64,000 nt of DNA from NCBI GenBank assembly GCA_963854735.1, contig OY978102.1, forward strand, positions 496,001 to 560,000, read 5' to 3'. Position 1 is the stretch's first letter, and the number at the start of each line of letters is the position of its first letter. Both the position numbers and the translations under genes were made by a program. This document shows, piece after piece, positions 23,110 through 34,034 of the stretch. Origin of the DNA: Marvania coccoides (taxonomy: Eukaryota > Chlorophyta > Trebouxiophyceae > Chlorellales > Chlorellaceae). The notes beneath the pieces are model-generated. The model did not search any database. It had not been told where the DNA came from and saw nothing but the letters and a program-made list of their open reading frames with translations.

Positions 23110-23515
23110 CTTTGAAATTGTGTACAAAGGGGAGAGACTGGGAGGCGGGAAGATGGGCTGGGGTAAATTAAAATGATTGGGTGAAGAAAGGGTGTGCGGT
23201 GGAACCGGAAATTGAGACACCTCAATGTTTTCGAGTGGCCAAGCTTGAAAGATGAAACAAAAAGTGAAAAAATAGAGCCGGCGGCAATGGCTGGGGTCTC
23301 GCCTGTGTCGAGCGATTAACACGTACTATTGAGAAGTGCACAATGTGCTAGGCAACGTCGAAAATTGAGGACAGAAAGTGTGAAATGATCATCGTCGAAG
23401 CAGGTCTTTTTCGGCTCGAGCGATAAAAGAAGTGCTGCATTATCTCGCCACGCCGCTAGCGCATTCATTAACAATCGCATTTTCCAGCGTCGCAACTAGC
23501 GTTTGGAGGAGCGCT

Positions 23516-25011
23516 ATGGCTGGCATCGAGTGCTTTGCTCGCAGCGGATTGAACATGGCCAACATTCAGCCGGGCCAGCTTGCTTCTCGGGCAAACATTG
23601 CCCGTGCGGTGCCTCTCCGCCGCAATGTTGGAGCAGGTACGATCTTAGCGGGCCTCACCACCCCCGTCAACTCCTGCAATTCAATTTCGCTCGATCATCT
23701 TCCCATTTTTTTCATCTTCTCTCGGAACTCACGCTGCCCTCTCCCCCCTCTCCGCCCGCCCCGCAGTGCGCGCCGTTCGCTCCTCCACCAAGATCAAGGC
23801 CGAGAAGAAAGAGCTGATGATGTGGGAGTCGCTGAGGGAGGGCCTGGACGAGGAGATGGAGCGCGACCCCACGGTGTGCATGATGGGCGAGGATGTCGGC
23901 CACTACGGCGGTTCCTACAAGGTCTCATACGGCCTGTACAAAAAGTACGGCGAGATGCGCCTGCTGGACACCCCCATTTGCGAAAACGGCTTCATGGGCA
24001 TGGGCATCGGAGCTGCCATGACCGGGCTGCGACCGATTGTGGAGGGCATGAATATGGGATTCCTGCTGCTGGCCTTCAACCAGATCTCGAACAACTGCGG
24101 CATGCTGCACTACACCAGTGGGGGGCAGTACAAGGTGCCCATGGTCATCAGGGGTCCCGGCGGCGTGGGGCGGCAGCTGGGCGCGGAGCACTCCCAGCGC
24201 CTGGAGTCCTACTTCCAGTCCATCCCGGGCGTGCAGCTGGTGGCATGCTCCACCGCGAAGAACGCCAAGGCCCTGCTGAAGTCTGCCATTCGCTCCGACA
24301 ACCCCATCATCTTCTTTGAGCACGTTCTGCTGTACAACGTCAAGGGCGAGGTGGAGGGACCCGACTACTACCAGTGCCTGGAGAAGGCGGAGATCGTGCG
24401 CGAGGGAACCGACGTCACCATTTTCTGCTACTCCCGCATGCGCTACGTCGTCATGCAGGCAAGTATTGGTTTTATTAATTTGGTACTATTGAATGATCGT
24501 TTTCCGACTGACTATCAATGAGATCTTTAGAACTCTGTCCAGTTTCCAATTTTCCCCATTTGCCCCCGTTTTAGTGCAACACGTCTGCTTCAACTATACC
24601 GACTCCCCCAAAATTTGCAGTCCTTTCAAATAACGTTCTTTTTTTTATTCAATCTCTTTTGAACAACAACAGGCTGTCGCGCAGCTGGAGAAGGAGGGCT
24701 ACAACCCTGAGGTGGTTGACCTCATCTCCCTGAAGCCCTTCGACATGGAGACCATCTCGAAATCCATCAAGAAGACCCGCCGCGCCATCATCGTCGAGGA
24801 GTGCATGAAGACCGGAGGCATTGGCGCTTCGCTGTCCGCCGTCATCCACGAGTCGCTGTTTAACGACCTGGACCACGAGGTGGTGCGTCTCTCTTCCCAG
24901 GACGTGCCCACATCGTATGCGTATGAGCTGGAGGCGGCGACCATCGTGCAGCCGGAGAAGGTGGTGGAGGCGGTGCACAGGGTGGTGGGCGGCGTGGCCG
25001 TGACTGCGTAA
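23516..25011 (+). CDS. Plastid pyruvate dehydrogenase E1 component subunit beta
   Basis: Exons 23516-23636, 23767-24458 and 24673-25011 give 383 residues. A ~45-residue transit-like leader precedes [75 protein letters not shown] and FFEHVLLYN, all typical of the plastid PDH E1 beta. With E1 alpha it decarboxylates pyruvate using thiamine diphosphate to supply acetyl-CoA for fatty acid synthesis in the stroma. The second intron begins GCAAGT (ATGCAG|GCAAGT) and joins VVMQ to [18 protein letters not shown], another GC-AG intron in a conserved place. Confidence 0.96.
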
Positions 25012-25656
25012 ATAGTGGAAGAGCATATTAGAGGAGAAAAAGCATTTTTTTTAGGCGCGGTATTATGGATAATAAAATTTGAGGGATAAATTAAGGAAAA
25101 GTGGGAGAGTTTGATTATTCTCTCTTTTCACCTTTTTCTTTTGTTGTATAAAAGCTGCTGACTCACAGTCTAGAATTGTCCCACCCCCTTTGGTTTTGCT
25201 CTTAGCTTGCTTTCTTTGGAGGAGAGCCAAGGGCGGGGGATGTGGATTCTATCATCTTCAATTCTTCTTTGCTGTTCATTTTTATTTGAATTTTGAGGAT
25301 ATTCTTCCATCATCATGAATGTTATACTTGCTTCAATTTCAGCGTCGGGTAGTTTTACAGTGCGACTTTCTGCCGCCGGAGGGCCTTGCGACGCATCAGA
25401 TATAAAATATTGAGGCAAAACACGCATTCATTTTTTCTGCTGGGCTAAGTTGTTGTGCGGAGTGGGGTTGCTACACGCGGCGACGAATTGACGTTGCATG
25501 CACACACTAAAGAATAAAAAGTCGTTCTACGAACAACTGAGAAAAAGAAAGAAAATACAGCGAAACAAACACGATCAAATCATATCATCAATTGAAAAAC
25601 AGAGAGCTAGGGTTCCTTCTAAGGCTAGAATAAATACTCAGCATGATTCAATGCGT
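25012..25656. other. Intergenic, convergent
   Basis: 645 bases between PDH E1 beta and CURT1 3' ends. No gene or structured RNA recognised; an ORF starting at 25498 runs antisense into CURT1 and looks like a shadow. Confidence 0.5.
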
Positions 25657-26485
25657 TCAGAGGTTGATGCCGACCTTCGACACGAAACCCTTCACGCCGC
25701 TCACGAGCTTCTCCTTCTCGCCTTCCACAGCAAAGATGCGGTACACGGTCCAGGCGGTGTACGAGAGGCCGATGAGCTCAAACACGGTGGAGATCAGGGG
25801 GAGGCGGTCGACGGCCGACACGATGCCGTCGATGAAGTACAGGGCAAGGATGCCACCCACGCCAGCGCCAATGATGGTGGGCTTGTCCTCGGAGGCCTCC
25901 CAGGCAGCGGCGATCTTCTCGGCGTACTCGGTGGCCGTGGAGTTGATGGTGTCCAGGGCCTCAGCGCCGGTGGCCTTGAGCTCCTCCTCGTCGACCTTGA
26001 AGGCGCGCACCACGACGGCGGCCTTGCGGGCACCTGAAAATGGGCGGGATGGAGATATGAAGGTCAATGAAACGGTAATTTGGGAGGGTTTTTAATGAGG
26101 GGATGGGAGCTATATGTGTGTGGTGAGGAAGAGACCAGTGAAAAAGTATGCAAGAAAAATGAAGCTGGGTGACAGAAACTGAAATATCAAAAGTTGGTGC
26201 CAAGATGAGCAGTTCGCCGCCAGCTGGGTTGGGTACAGAGAAGGGGAAAACCTTACCGATGCGGGGAGCGACGCGGGAGGAGGCCCTGCAGCAGCAGAGC
26301 AGCGAACGTTGATCAGCAAGCATGTTCATGGATTATTGAAAAAGTAAACGGGTAAACGCTAAAATATATGCCTCCTGCTGATGTGTAGCCAAAACCATGC
26401 AATCTGGCAGCGGGTTCAGGCGTGCAGGGCGGTGCGAAACTTGCCTGAGGGCGATGGAAGTCTGCTTGAGAGCGAAGGTCTGCAT
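25657..26485 (-). CDS. CURT1: CURVATURE THYLAKOID 1 (CURT1/CAAD domain) protein
   Basis: Exons 26485-26445, 26285-26257 and 26033-25657 give 148 residues. The leader MQTFALKQTSIALR-ASSRVAPRIGARKAAVVVRA is a good transit peptide. The mature part has an amphipathic start, then two predicted membrane helices (IIGAGVGGILALYFIDGIVS and TVFELIGLSYTAWTVYRIFA) and a Lys-rich end, the CAAD plan. CURT1 proteins bend thylakoid membranes at grana margins. The middle exon is only 29 bases. The first intron uses a GC donor (CTCAG|GCAAGT). Both joins are in phase and rebuild a continuous leader. Confidence 0.92.
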
Positions 26486-26797
26486 TTTGGAGTGCTGAGG
26501 TGGGTTGGAAGAAGAGAGTTTGGGGAGTTGATGAATATGCAAGTTTTTGATTTGCCCACACAAAAGGTATGAGACGAGCTTTCTGGCAAGCGTTTTTGAA
26601 AATATTCGTCGTTTCTTTTCTCGGGCTGGGACTTTGGCGCCGCCAAAAAACTCAATTTTGCAAATCACAAAACCTTGAAAATTTAATAAAACCCCGAAGG
26701 TCACGGCCTTGCCTCTCGAGCGAGCAGCCGCCACGACATTTTTTTCCGGAATCTCTTTTTTTACAATAAGTAATCTCTCTACGAAACGCGAGAAAAC

Positions 26798-27953
26798 ATG
26801 GCTGCTCTTACCAGCCTGCTTTCGCTGCACGGCTTGCAGTCTATCTTTAACGGCGACTGGGCGCAGCGCCGCCGCCTCGTTGCCCGCCCGCGCCCCTCCG
26901 CCACCGCCTCCCTCCTTCCCCCGCTTTGCGCCATCGCCGCCCCCTCGCAGCCCCGCAGCAGCCGCAGCGACACCGCAAGCAAACCTTCCACCCCCCAGCG
27001 ACGAAAATCCGGCACCAACAAGGGCAGAAACATCGTTGAGAAAACCCGACTCAACAAAGCACTGGCGTCTGTGGGAGTTGCCTCCCGCCGAGCCTCCGAC
27101 GATATCATTTTTGCGGGGCGGGTAGCGGTGAATGGCGCGGTGGTGACGGAGCCCGGCACCCAGGTGGACCTCTCCCGGGATAAACTTTCTTTGGATGGAA
27201 AAATGCTGTCGACTTTGACGGCCACTAAGAAGTTTTATTTCGCGCTGAACAAGCCCAAGGGGTACATTTGCACGTCCAAGGCGGAAGGCACTGGGGGCTC
27301 GGGCGACCGCTTGGTGGTTGACCTCTTTTCTGAATGGCTCAAGGTGAATAGTTTTTTGCTATTGAATTTGGCCCCCGCGCTTGCCGTTTCTTCAACGGCG
27401 ATTACTCCCTTATTTCGCCATTTTTCTTGCTGGTTTATGCCTTTTTCTTTCTCTTCCTCAGGGCTGGAAATCTAGGCATCCTGGCAACGGCTCCACGCCC
27501 CCCCGTCTATTCACCGTGGGCCGCCTGGACGTGGCCAGCGTGGGCCTCATCTTCGTCACCAACGACGGCGACTGGGCGCAGGCAGTGCAGCACCCCTCGT
27601 CAGGCATTACAAAGGAGTACAGCGTCACGCTCAACCGCCGCCCAACAAGATCCGAGCTGGAAAAGCTTAACATGGGGTGCGAGATCGACGGGGTGCAGGT
27701 GGCGCCCATTGCTGCTGCGATTGACGACTCGGACATGTCTAAAAATCAGCGGATTCGGGTGATTTTGTCGGAAGGAAAGAACCGCGAGGTCCGAAGACTG
27801 GTGGATGCTGCAGGGCTGGAGGTGCGGCAGCTGCGGCGGGTAAGAATAGGAGGGTTTAGGCTGCCGCGGTCGCTGACGTTTGGGCAGTTCAGGGAACTGC
27901 GGCCGCACGAAGTCAGGCGGGTTTTGAACGTCGGCGCCGACAGGACAATTTAA
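26798..27953 (+). CDS. RsuA/RluB-type pseudouridine synthase, probably plastid
   Basis: Exons 26798-27343 and 27462-27953 give 345 residues. A ~75-residue Ala/Pro/Arg/Ser leader is followed by an S4 domain (RLNKALASVGVASRRASDDI, AGRVAVNG), then KFYFALNKPKGYICT, TVGRLDVASVGLIFVTNDGD with the catalytic Asp in GRLD, and GKNREVRRLVDAAG. It isomerises uridine in rRNA; bacterial relatives act on 16S or 23S rRNA. The leader suggests plastid targeting; mitochondrial targeting cannot be excluded. Both splice sites are GT-AG. Confidence 0.92.
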
Positions 27954-28228
27954 GTATGGGTCATTAGTAGTATTTACTTGCTGTTACTGCCATTTCTTAA
28001 ATTTTATTAGGTTTCATTGATATAAAATGGGTTTATAAAAATAAAAATAAAAATAAAAGCGAGAAACGTCGAGCAGAAGAAAAAAATGTGGCAATTAGTA
28101 GCGAGACAACAGAAGAGAATTGAAGGAATATAAAATGAATTCATTCTGAAGATGGAGAGAAATAATGCATTAAATGGGGGGGGGAGGGGGGGGGGATCGC
28201 GTCACAGAAGAAAGGGGGGAACAGCTCA

Positions 28229-28993
28229 TTAAACTATAAAGCCGGCTGCAGCGAGCAATTCCCTGGTGGCTGCAACAATATCAGCTGGTGCCGCCATCGC
28301 ACCGGCTCCAATGTCCCCACACGCCAGCTTCTTCGCCACAGGTGGTACCACGCGCACCCCCAGCCTGCTGCATGCCGCTAAATGCTGCTCTGTGAAGGGG
28401 CTGTCCCACATGAAAGTGTTCATCGCCGGCGCCACCAAAAGCGGCTTCGAAAAGTCCCAGGCGCGCACCACGCAGGTCAGCAGGTTGTCACACAGCCCAT
28501 TCGCCACTTTGGCGAGGGTGTTGGCGGATAGAGGGGCGATCACGTAGGCGTCTGCCCACCGCCGCAGCTCAATGTGTACCACAGGATCTCCGACTTTCTT
28601 CCAGCGCCGCCACTCGGAGGCGTCGGTCAGCACGGGGCGGCAGCTGACGGGGACGTCGGTCTCCTCGGTAAAGAAATGGTGGGAAGCTTCGGTAGCGACC
28701 ACAATGACGTCGGCGAAAGCGGAAAGCTCCGCCGCCAGCAGCGGAAGCTTGATTGTGGCTACGCTCCCGCTGAGGCCCAGTAATATCCGGGGGCGGCGGG
28801 AGGAGGGGCTGGAGGTGGGAGTTTCGTTGGCTTCGTGCACCACGCGCGCGACCAGCTGCTCAGTGGTGAGAGGAGCAGAAGCAACGGCTGCAGCGTCGGT
28901 GGCGGTCGATACAATTGTTTCTGGGTCGAATTTTCTAGGCTGTTCCAGGGGGACGGGGCCCGCACCTGAGTCAAGGTGATGTAGGTCTGTCAT
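28229..28993 (-). CDS. HAL3: Phosphopantothenoylcysteine decarboxylase (HAL3/CoaC type)
   Basis: Single exon, 254 residues. After ~65 variable residues comes the flavoprotein fold: RILLGLSGSVATIK, VVATEASHHFF, VVHIELRRWADAYVIAPLSA (catalytic His in VVHIEL), NGLCDNLLTC, PAMNTFMW (substrate-binding PXMNXXMW motif) and LACGDIGAGAMA (active-site Cys). It removes CO2 from 4'-phosphopantothenoylcysteine in coenzyme A synthesis, using FMN. Its start lies 10 bases from the stop of the downstream-reading CMC2 gene on the same strand, a very tight tandem spacing. Confidence 0.95.
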   Translation of the reverse strand: MTDLHHLDSGAGPVPLEQPRKFDPETIVSTATDAAAVASAPLTTEQLVARVVHEANETPTSSPSSRRPRILLGLSGSVATIKLPLLAAELSAFADVIVVATEASHHFFTEETDVPVSCRPVLTDASEWRRWKKVGDPVVHIELRRWADAYVIAPLSANTLAKVANGLCDNLLTCVVRAWDFSKPLLVAPAMNTFMWDSPFTEQHLAACSRLGVRVVPPVAKKLACGDIGAGAMAAPADIVAATRELLAAAGFIV

Positions 28994-29002
28994 GCGGTGG
29001 AT

Positions 29003-29408
29003 TTACTGCTGCTGGGCTTGGGCTGCTGCTTCCTTTTCTTGCTGCTTTTGGGCCTCGCGGATGGCGATGCGCTCGTGCCACCTGTCATTCTCTTTCTTGG
29101 CCTTTATCTTATTGAGGTCGCGCTTGAGCTTCTTTTCTTCCTTAAAGCACCTGGCCATGGCGTAGTATTTGTCGTTGCAGACGCCGAAAAATCGGGTCAC
29201 TGGGTGCTCCTCGTTGCATCTTGTGTAACCCTCGATGAACTGCAGCAGCATGGGCGATGGGATACGGGGGGGGGGGGGGGGTTAAATAAGTCGTGCGTCG
29301 AAGTAATATGCGTAAAAGCGATTTACAATAAACCGACACCGAATTTCATGAAGAAGAACATACCTCTTTGCATTGCGGATGCTGCGAAATGTGGAGTGGA
29401 GGGTGCAT
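29003..29408 (-). CDS. CMC2: Cytochrome c oxidase assembly factor CMC2
   Basis: Exons 29408-29364 and 29239-29003 give 93 residues: MHPPLHISQHPQCKEFIEGY at the start, then TRCNEEHPVTRFFGVCNDKYYAMARCFKEEKK. The paired Cys spaced by nine or ten residues (PQC..TRC and GVC..ARC) match the twin CX9C fold of CMC2, a Mia40-imported intermembrane-space protein in copper handling and COX biogenesis. The C-terminus is Lys/Glu/Gln-rich. The intron carries a 16-base G-run on the plus strand (29265-29280), which acts as the pyrimidine tract of the acceptor. Confidence 0.92.
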
Positions 29409-29862
29409 TGTTTGTATATTTAAATCTTATATTAAGTATTTTTTTTATCGCCTATGTCCTAACACTTCATCATTTTTCTTGAAAGAAGAGGTGGAGAAGC
29501 TCCCACCCCCTGCGCTTCGTTGGTTGAGGTAGATGATAGATCGATCCATTAATAAATTAAAAAAAAAATTGGGGGTTAAGGGTGCGTATATTTGACTAAT
29601 TTTCAAATTTTCTTTCGCTCCCAGGCTCGTCGCTCTCGTTTCTGTTTGTAAACTCACTTTGACAAAAAAAAAATGCATCTTAAAGGACATGATGATATAG
29701 AAGAGGCGTCTGCGGTCAGAAGAGTAGGGCCAAAAACCATTTTCGAATTTCAAATTATTGAAGGAAAAAACAATCGATTTCGCGAGATTTTCATTTCTAA
29801 GGAAGCCTGAAAATCTAAATTTGGCCTTATAATCCGAATCATGGCAGCAGAAGAGGTATAGA
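29409..29862. other. Intergenic
   Basis: AT-rich, 450 bases upstream of CMC2. Several out-of-frame ORFs but no recognisable product; presumably the CMC2 promoter. Confidence 0.45.
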
Positions 29863-30040
29863 ATAAAGCGCTTCACCGAGCAGCAACCGACGGCAATTTG
29901 AAGTTGGTGCAAGCACCCCGTTGGCCTCTGGGGCAGCAGAAATCGCCGCTACCCCATCAGGAGATTGGGCTAGGCGCACAGCTCAGCACCCTGTTGCGAT
30001 GGCTGCCGGAAGAGCATGCATCATTCAGCGTTGGTGGGTA
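29863..30040 (+). pseudogene. Ankyrin-repeat remnant
   Basis: Starts with an ankyrin-like block, KALHRAATDGNLKLVQ, then continues only after a frame change as LASGAAEIAATPSGDWARRT and AQHPVAMAAGRACIIQR, which would follow an ankyrin repeat. It ends at GGTAAGTG, like an old exon end. It has no start codon in frame and no further exons, so it is read as a broken exon of an ankyrin gene. It does not closely match the 11544 gene. Confidence 0.4.
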
Positions 30041-30134
30041 AGTGCATGTGCAATTTCCGGACCAATCTTTAGATATTTTTTCGCGATGGCAACGCTACTG
30101 GGAAACCTTTGAGTAGGAACAGGCACCTACTACA

Positions 30135-30220
30135 GGCGTCCTCCCTCCCCCTGGGGACTCTTTGGTTTTCTAAAACAAGAAGAGGTTAATTATCCTCGGA
30201 GTATGTTGGGCATATGACAA
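30135..30220 (+). repeat. Dispersed structured repeat, copy B
   Basis: Contains GGCGTCC, CCTGGGGACTCT, a short hairpin GGTTTTCTAAAAC, then TTAATTATCCTCGGAGTATG and GGGCATATGA. Intergenic, just after the ankyrin remnant; closest to copy A at 10870-10960. Confidence 0.6.
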
Positions 30221-30377
30221 AAAATTGCCCATGCCTACCATGTAATTTTCTAGATGGAAAATGGAAATATAAAAATATTCCACCTTTGATACAATTTTTT
30301 TATAGTTAGTTTTTTCATTAATTATTTCTTTTAGTCAACATTACTACTTAATATTCAAGAGTTTAAAAACCATTGCT

Positions 30378-33300
30378 TCATTTCAACACCAGGAGAGGAG
30401 CAGCTGCAAAGCTGGCCGCTCGCTGTTCCTCCGGCGCCACGCCGTACAGCGTGGTGCGCTGATCTGGCTGTCGTCCCACCCCCCTGATCAGCGCCTCCAT
30501 CGCCGCTGGGCCGAGTTCCTGACCATGCTGCGCCCCTGCAGCCCTTGTGATACTTTCGTTCATCAACACCCCACCCATGTCATTGCACCCTGCCGCCAGC
30601 AGCTGGCTGGCCGCCTGAGGGCCCATTTTAACCCAGGATGCTTGAATGTTTGTCACGTGAGGGTGCAGAGCTAGCCGGGCCACCGAGTGCATTAGGATGC
30701 TTTCGCGGAGCGTGGGGCCTGCCCTGGCGCGGCCCCGACGGTATATTGGGGCCTCCATGTGCACAAAAGGCAGCGGAACGAATTCTGCAAAAAAAGATAA
30801 AAGTAAGAAACCATGGCATGAAAAATCAGTGATTCAGTTCATGGTGAAGTAAAGAGATGGCTTAACCATCATTCAACTTGCCTGTGAGCCCGCCTGTGCG
30901 ACGCTGAAGGTCTCTCAGCCCCACCAGGTGGCGCGCCCACGCTTCCACCCCCTCAATGTGGCCAAACATGATTGTGGAAGTCGTTTTCAAACTCACAGAG
31001 TGCGCAGCCTCGATCACTTTGAACCATTCCCCGCTGCTGAGCTTATCAGGGCACAGTTCCGCGCGCACAGCATCGTCCAGAATCTCCGCCGCTGTGCCCG
31101 GCAGGCTGCCCAGCCCAGCGTCTCTCAAGGCTGCCAAGAAGCGAGGCAGGCTCCAGCCCAGCGTGGCGGCGCCTTGGGAGACTTCAAGAGGGCTGAAGGC
31201 GTGGACGTGGATGTCTGGCGCCCCCGCTTTGGCTGCCTGCAAACATAAAAAAAAGTGTAGAAAGAAAAGGACACTCGGATATTAGAAAGGTCGGGAATTG
31301 TGGGTATATTTGCAGCAAACCCAATAGATAACGAAACCGAGCAAACGCAAAACAGTAGTTTACCTGCAGCAGGTGGAGGTAGGTGTCCCCTGTAAAGTCT
31401 GGGTGAATTCCGCCCTGCATGCACACCTCAGTGGCCCCCCTGTCCCATGCCTCTGCTGTCCTGCGGGATACCTCCTCCAGAGATAGTAGGTACGGCGCCC
31501 CTCGCAGCTCCTCAGCCGCAGGGCCCTTGCTGAAGGCGCAAAAGCGGCAGCCAAAGGTACACACATTTGTGTAGTTGATGTTGCGGTTGACAACGTACGT
31601 CACAACTTCGCCATTCATCCGCTGCCGCAACGCATTCGCTGCCGCGGTCACAGCGCGAAAATCTGCCCCTCTCGCGTTGAATAGCAACGCTATTTCCTCT
31701 TCTGAGAGCTCGTGGCTGTCGCTGAGCACCTCTCGCAGCAAAACTGCGATGTCGGAGCTTGGAGGGCCGTGGGCAGCGCCTTCTAGAATTCCATCAGAGG
31801 TTACAGCTACCTGCCAGGTGGCCCGCCGCCGATACAGCGGCACCGCTTCTTCGCGAGCACTAATAGAATTACTACTGCTAGCACTAGTTGAAGGAACTTC
31901 GGTCGCTGCGGCGGTGGAAGCAGCGCCAGCAAACCACGTGCTCGCTCGCGCCAGCCCATGCACGTCCGCGTGACGCAACACCGCCGCCAGCGGGCTCGCT
32001 GCGCCCGCGCTGCCGTCCAGCCATCGCCTAGCTGCCGCGTTGCCGCTCTCTGCCGCTGCCGTCAAATATGCAGGATATATCGGTAGCCTGGGGGCCAGAA
32101 TCTTGCCTGATTGCGCCGTGGCTGCTGCAAGGGCTGCCAGGTGCGGCCAAGGTCGCTCAGGGTTGACAAAATCGCGGGTCAAAGGACTCACGCCACCCCA
32201 ATCATTGATCCCAGCATCCAACAACCGCCGCCAACCAGATGAAGCCGCAGGATCGTTGTTCGAGCTGCTGGATGCGTCGTCCGTTTCCGGAGTCAAGTTG
32301 GGGGGAGCTTGAATGTTCATTGTACGCCCCAAAATGAGGCGAGCGGCGGCAACCGTCCACAACAGATCTTCAAGCGGCGGCTCGGGCGCCTGCGCCATGC
32401 CCGTGCCCTTTTTGGCGCGGAAGTTTTGGATAATGACCTCTTGCACGTGGCCGTGTCGCGCATGGGCGTCGCGAATGGCCATCAACGCTTCAATTCTGTC
32501 TTTTCTTGTTTCGCCGATGCCCACTAAAATACCAGTAGTAAAAGGCACTCCCTCCAGCCCAGCAGCCTCCTGTGCACAGTACGAAAAGAAAGAAATGAAC
32601 GGATGATTTATAACTTTCTATGTCACAAATCAAATTAAAAACTTGACGCACCAAGGTTGCTTGTCTCGCTGCAGGGTCTTTGTCGGGGCAGTCATAATGA
32701 GGAGCTCCTGCGAGAAGCAGCTGAGGCGACAGCGACTCCAGCATGAGGCCCTGGCTGACGGACACAGCACGCAAAGACCGCAATTCTTCGCGGCTCATGA
32801 CGCCAGCATTAACGTGAGGCAGCAGGCCAGTCTCCTTCAAAACAGCCCCAGCTGCAGCTGCCACGTACTCCAGCGTGGACGAGAAGCCCATGGCCGCGAG
32901 CTCTGCTGCTGCTTCTTTGTATTTCAATTCTGGCTTGTCACCTGCGTGGAAAATTAAATTAGAGGGGAATAATGATGAGATTGAAACGCCCAATGGTAGA
33001 TTAAATTATAGTTAAAAAACAAATGGAGTGAAAATACTTACCAAGAGTAAAGAGAGCCTCTGTGCAGCCCAGCTCTGCCCCTGCTCTTGCCACTGTCTTC
33101 ACTTCATCAACCGTCATGTAGGCTCGCCGCCCGGGAACGGGAGGCTGAGCAAACGTGCAGTAGCCGCAAGAGTCGCGGCACAGCCGCGTGAGGGGGATGA
33201 AAACTTTGGGGCTAAAGGTAATGAGGTTTGAAAAACTGTTTTCGTCGCGCAGCGCCGCGGCCTCAGCCATCAAGCTTTCCAGTGGGAGAGGCTCCAGAGC

Positions 33301-33507
33301 AGCCAGCACTGCGTCGGGTGTTGCATCAGCGGTGCTTAGCGCGGTGGTGAAAGCGCTGCAGCGAGCTACATTGCGCAGTGATATGGGCTGTGAAAAAGGG
33401 GTCGGTGTTGGGTGCTGGTGGATGCGCTGCGTTGGATGGTGTTGGGGACGGAGCGGCAGTAGTCCACGTGCAGTGTTGATACGGGCGAATGAATTGCCCT
33501 TTTGCAT
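30378..33507 (-). CDS. FO synthase (fused CofG and CofH radical-SAM domains)
   Basis: Exons 33507-33042, 32941-32652, 32569-31364, 31236-30882 and 30784-30378 give 907 residues. The CofG half has CRDSCGYC, the CX3CX2C cluster site, then PHVNAGVM, LMLESLSP and GVPFTTGILVGIGETRKDRI; the CofH half has NYTNVCTFGCRFCAFSKGP, VCMQGGIHPDF, HIHVHAFSP-like IHVHAFSP and EFVPLPFVHMEAPIY. A ~100-residue Ser/Ala-rich insert separates them. The enzyme joins tyrosine and a flavin precursor into 8-hydroxy-5-deazaflavin (FO), in green algae known as a photolyase antenna. The fourth intron is GC-AG (ACAG|GCAAGT), restoring LTEFVPLPFVH. The leader resembles an organelle transit peptide. Confidence 0.95.
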
Positions 33508-34034
33508 AATTTTTTTGTCTAATTTCAAATCAAGTGATCCAAAAAAAAAATGTAGTTAGTTTATAGGCAAGACGGGAGGCAATTAACAAAATGACGAATT
33601 AAAATTTTCGAAATCTTGAAATTTAGATTTGAAAGCAGCTAAGAGGACGACAAAAAACGAATTTCAGTCTTCGTTCTGTGATGTGACAAAAAATGTGCAA
33701 GCGGCGCAAGGGCAATGCATGCTCACATGGTCTCACAACGAAATCCAAGGAACGCATAAGGCGCTAGCAGCCGAAGCCTCGGGGAACCTTACTGGTCCTT
33801 GTTAAAAGTTATGACAAAATTTAAAAGGACAAAGGACAGAGGTTTACTGCACCCATTCCGGTTCTGATTTATTCATCTACCGACAACTCTTTTAATCTTC
33901 AACGAGTAAAGATGGTGCATTTCTGACTAAGAACCCGATCTCGGTCTGTAACCCCGTCGGCAGACGTACAAAGCTTAAAAAAATCCGGACTTCACGATTA
34001 AAACTCTTAATTTATTCATCTAACAATTGAAATT
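33508..34034. other. Intergenic, divergent promoter region
   Basis: 527 bases between FO synthase and the BBE-like gene, AT-rich, with no gene, RNA or repeat recognised. Probably the two promoters. Confidence 0.5.

Noticed and set aside
25498..26037. Long plus-strand ORF over CURT1
   Set aside because: It is the antisense of CURT1 exon 3, whose frame gives a clear CAAD protein; His/Asp/Gly-rich composition is typical of a shadow frame.
32640..32652. FO synthase donor CAA|GTTTTT giving TLVRQEAAG
   Set aside because: The donor TTG|GTGCGT four codons earlier gives TLEAAGLEGVPFTTG, which fits the CofG family.
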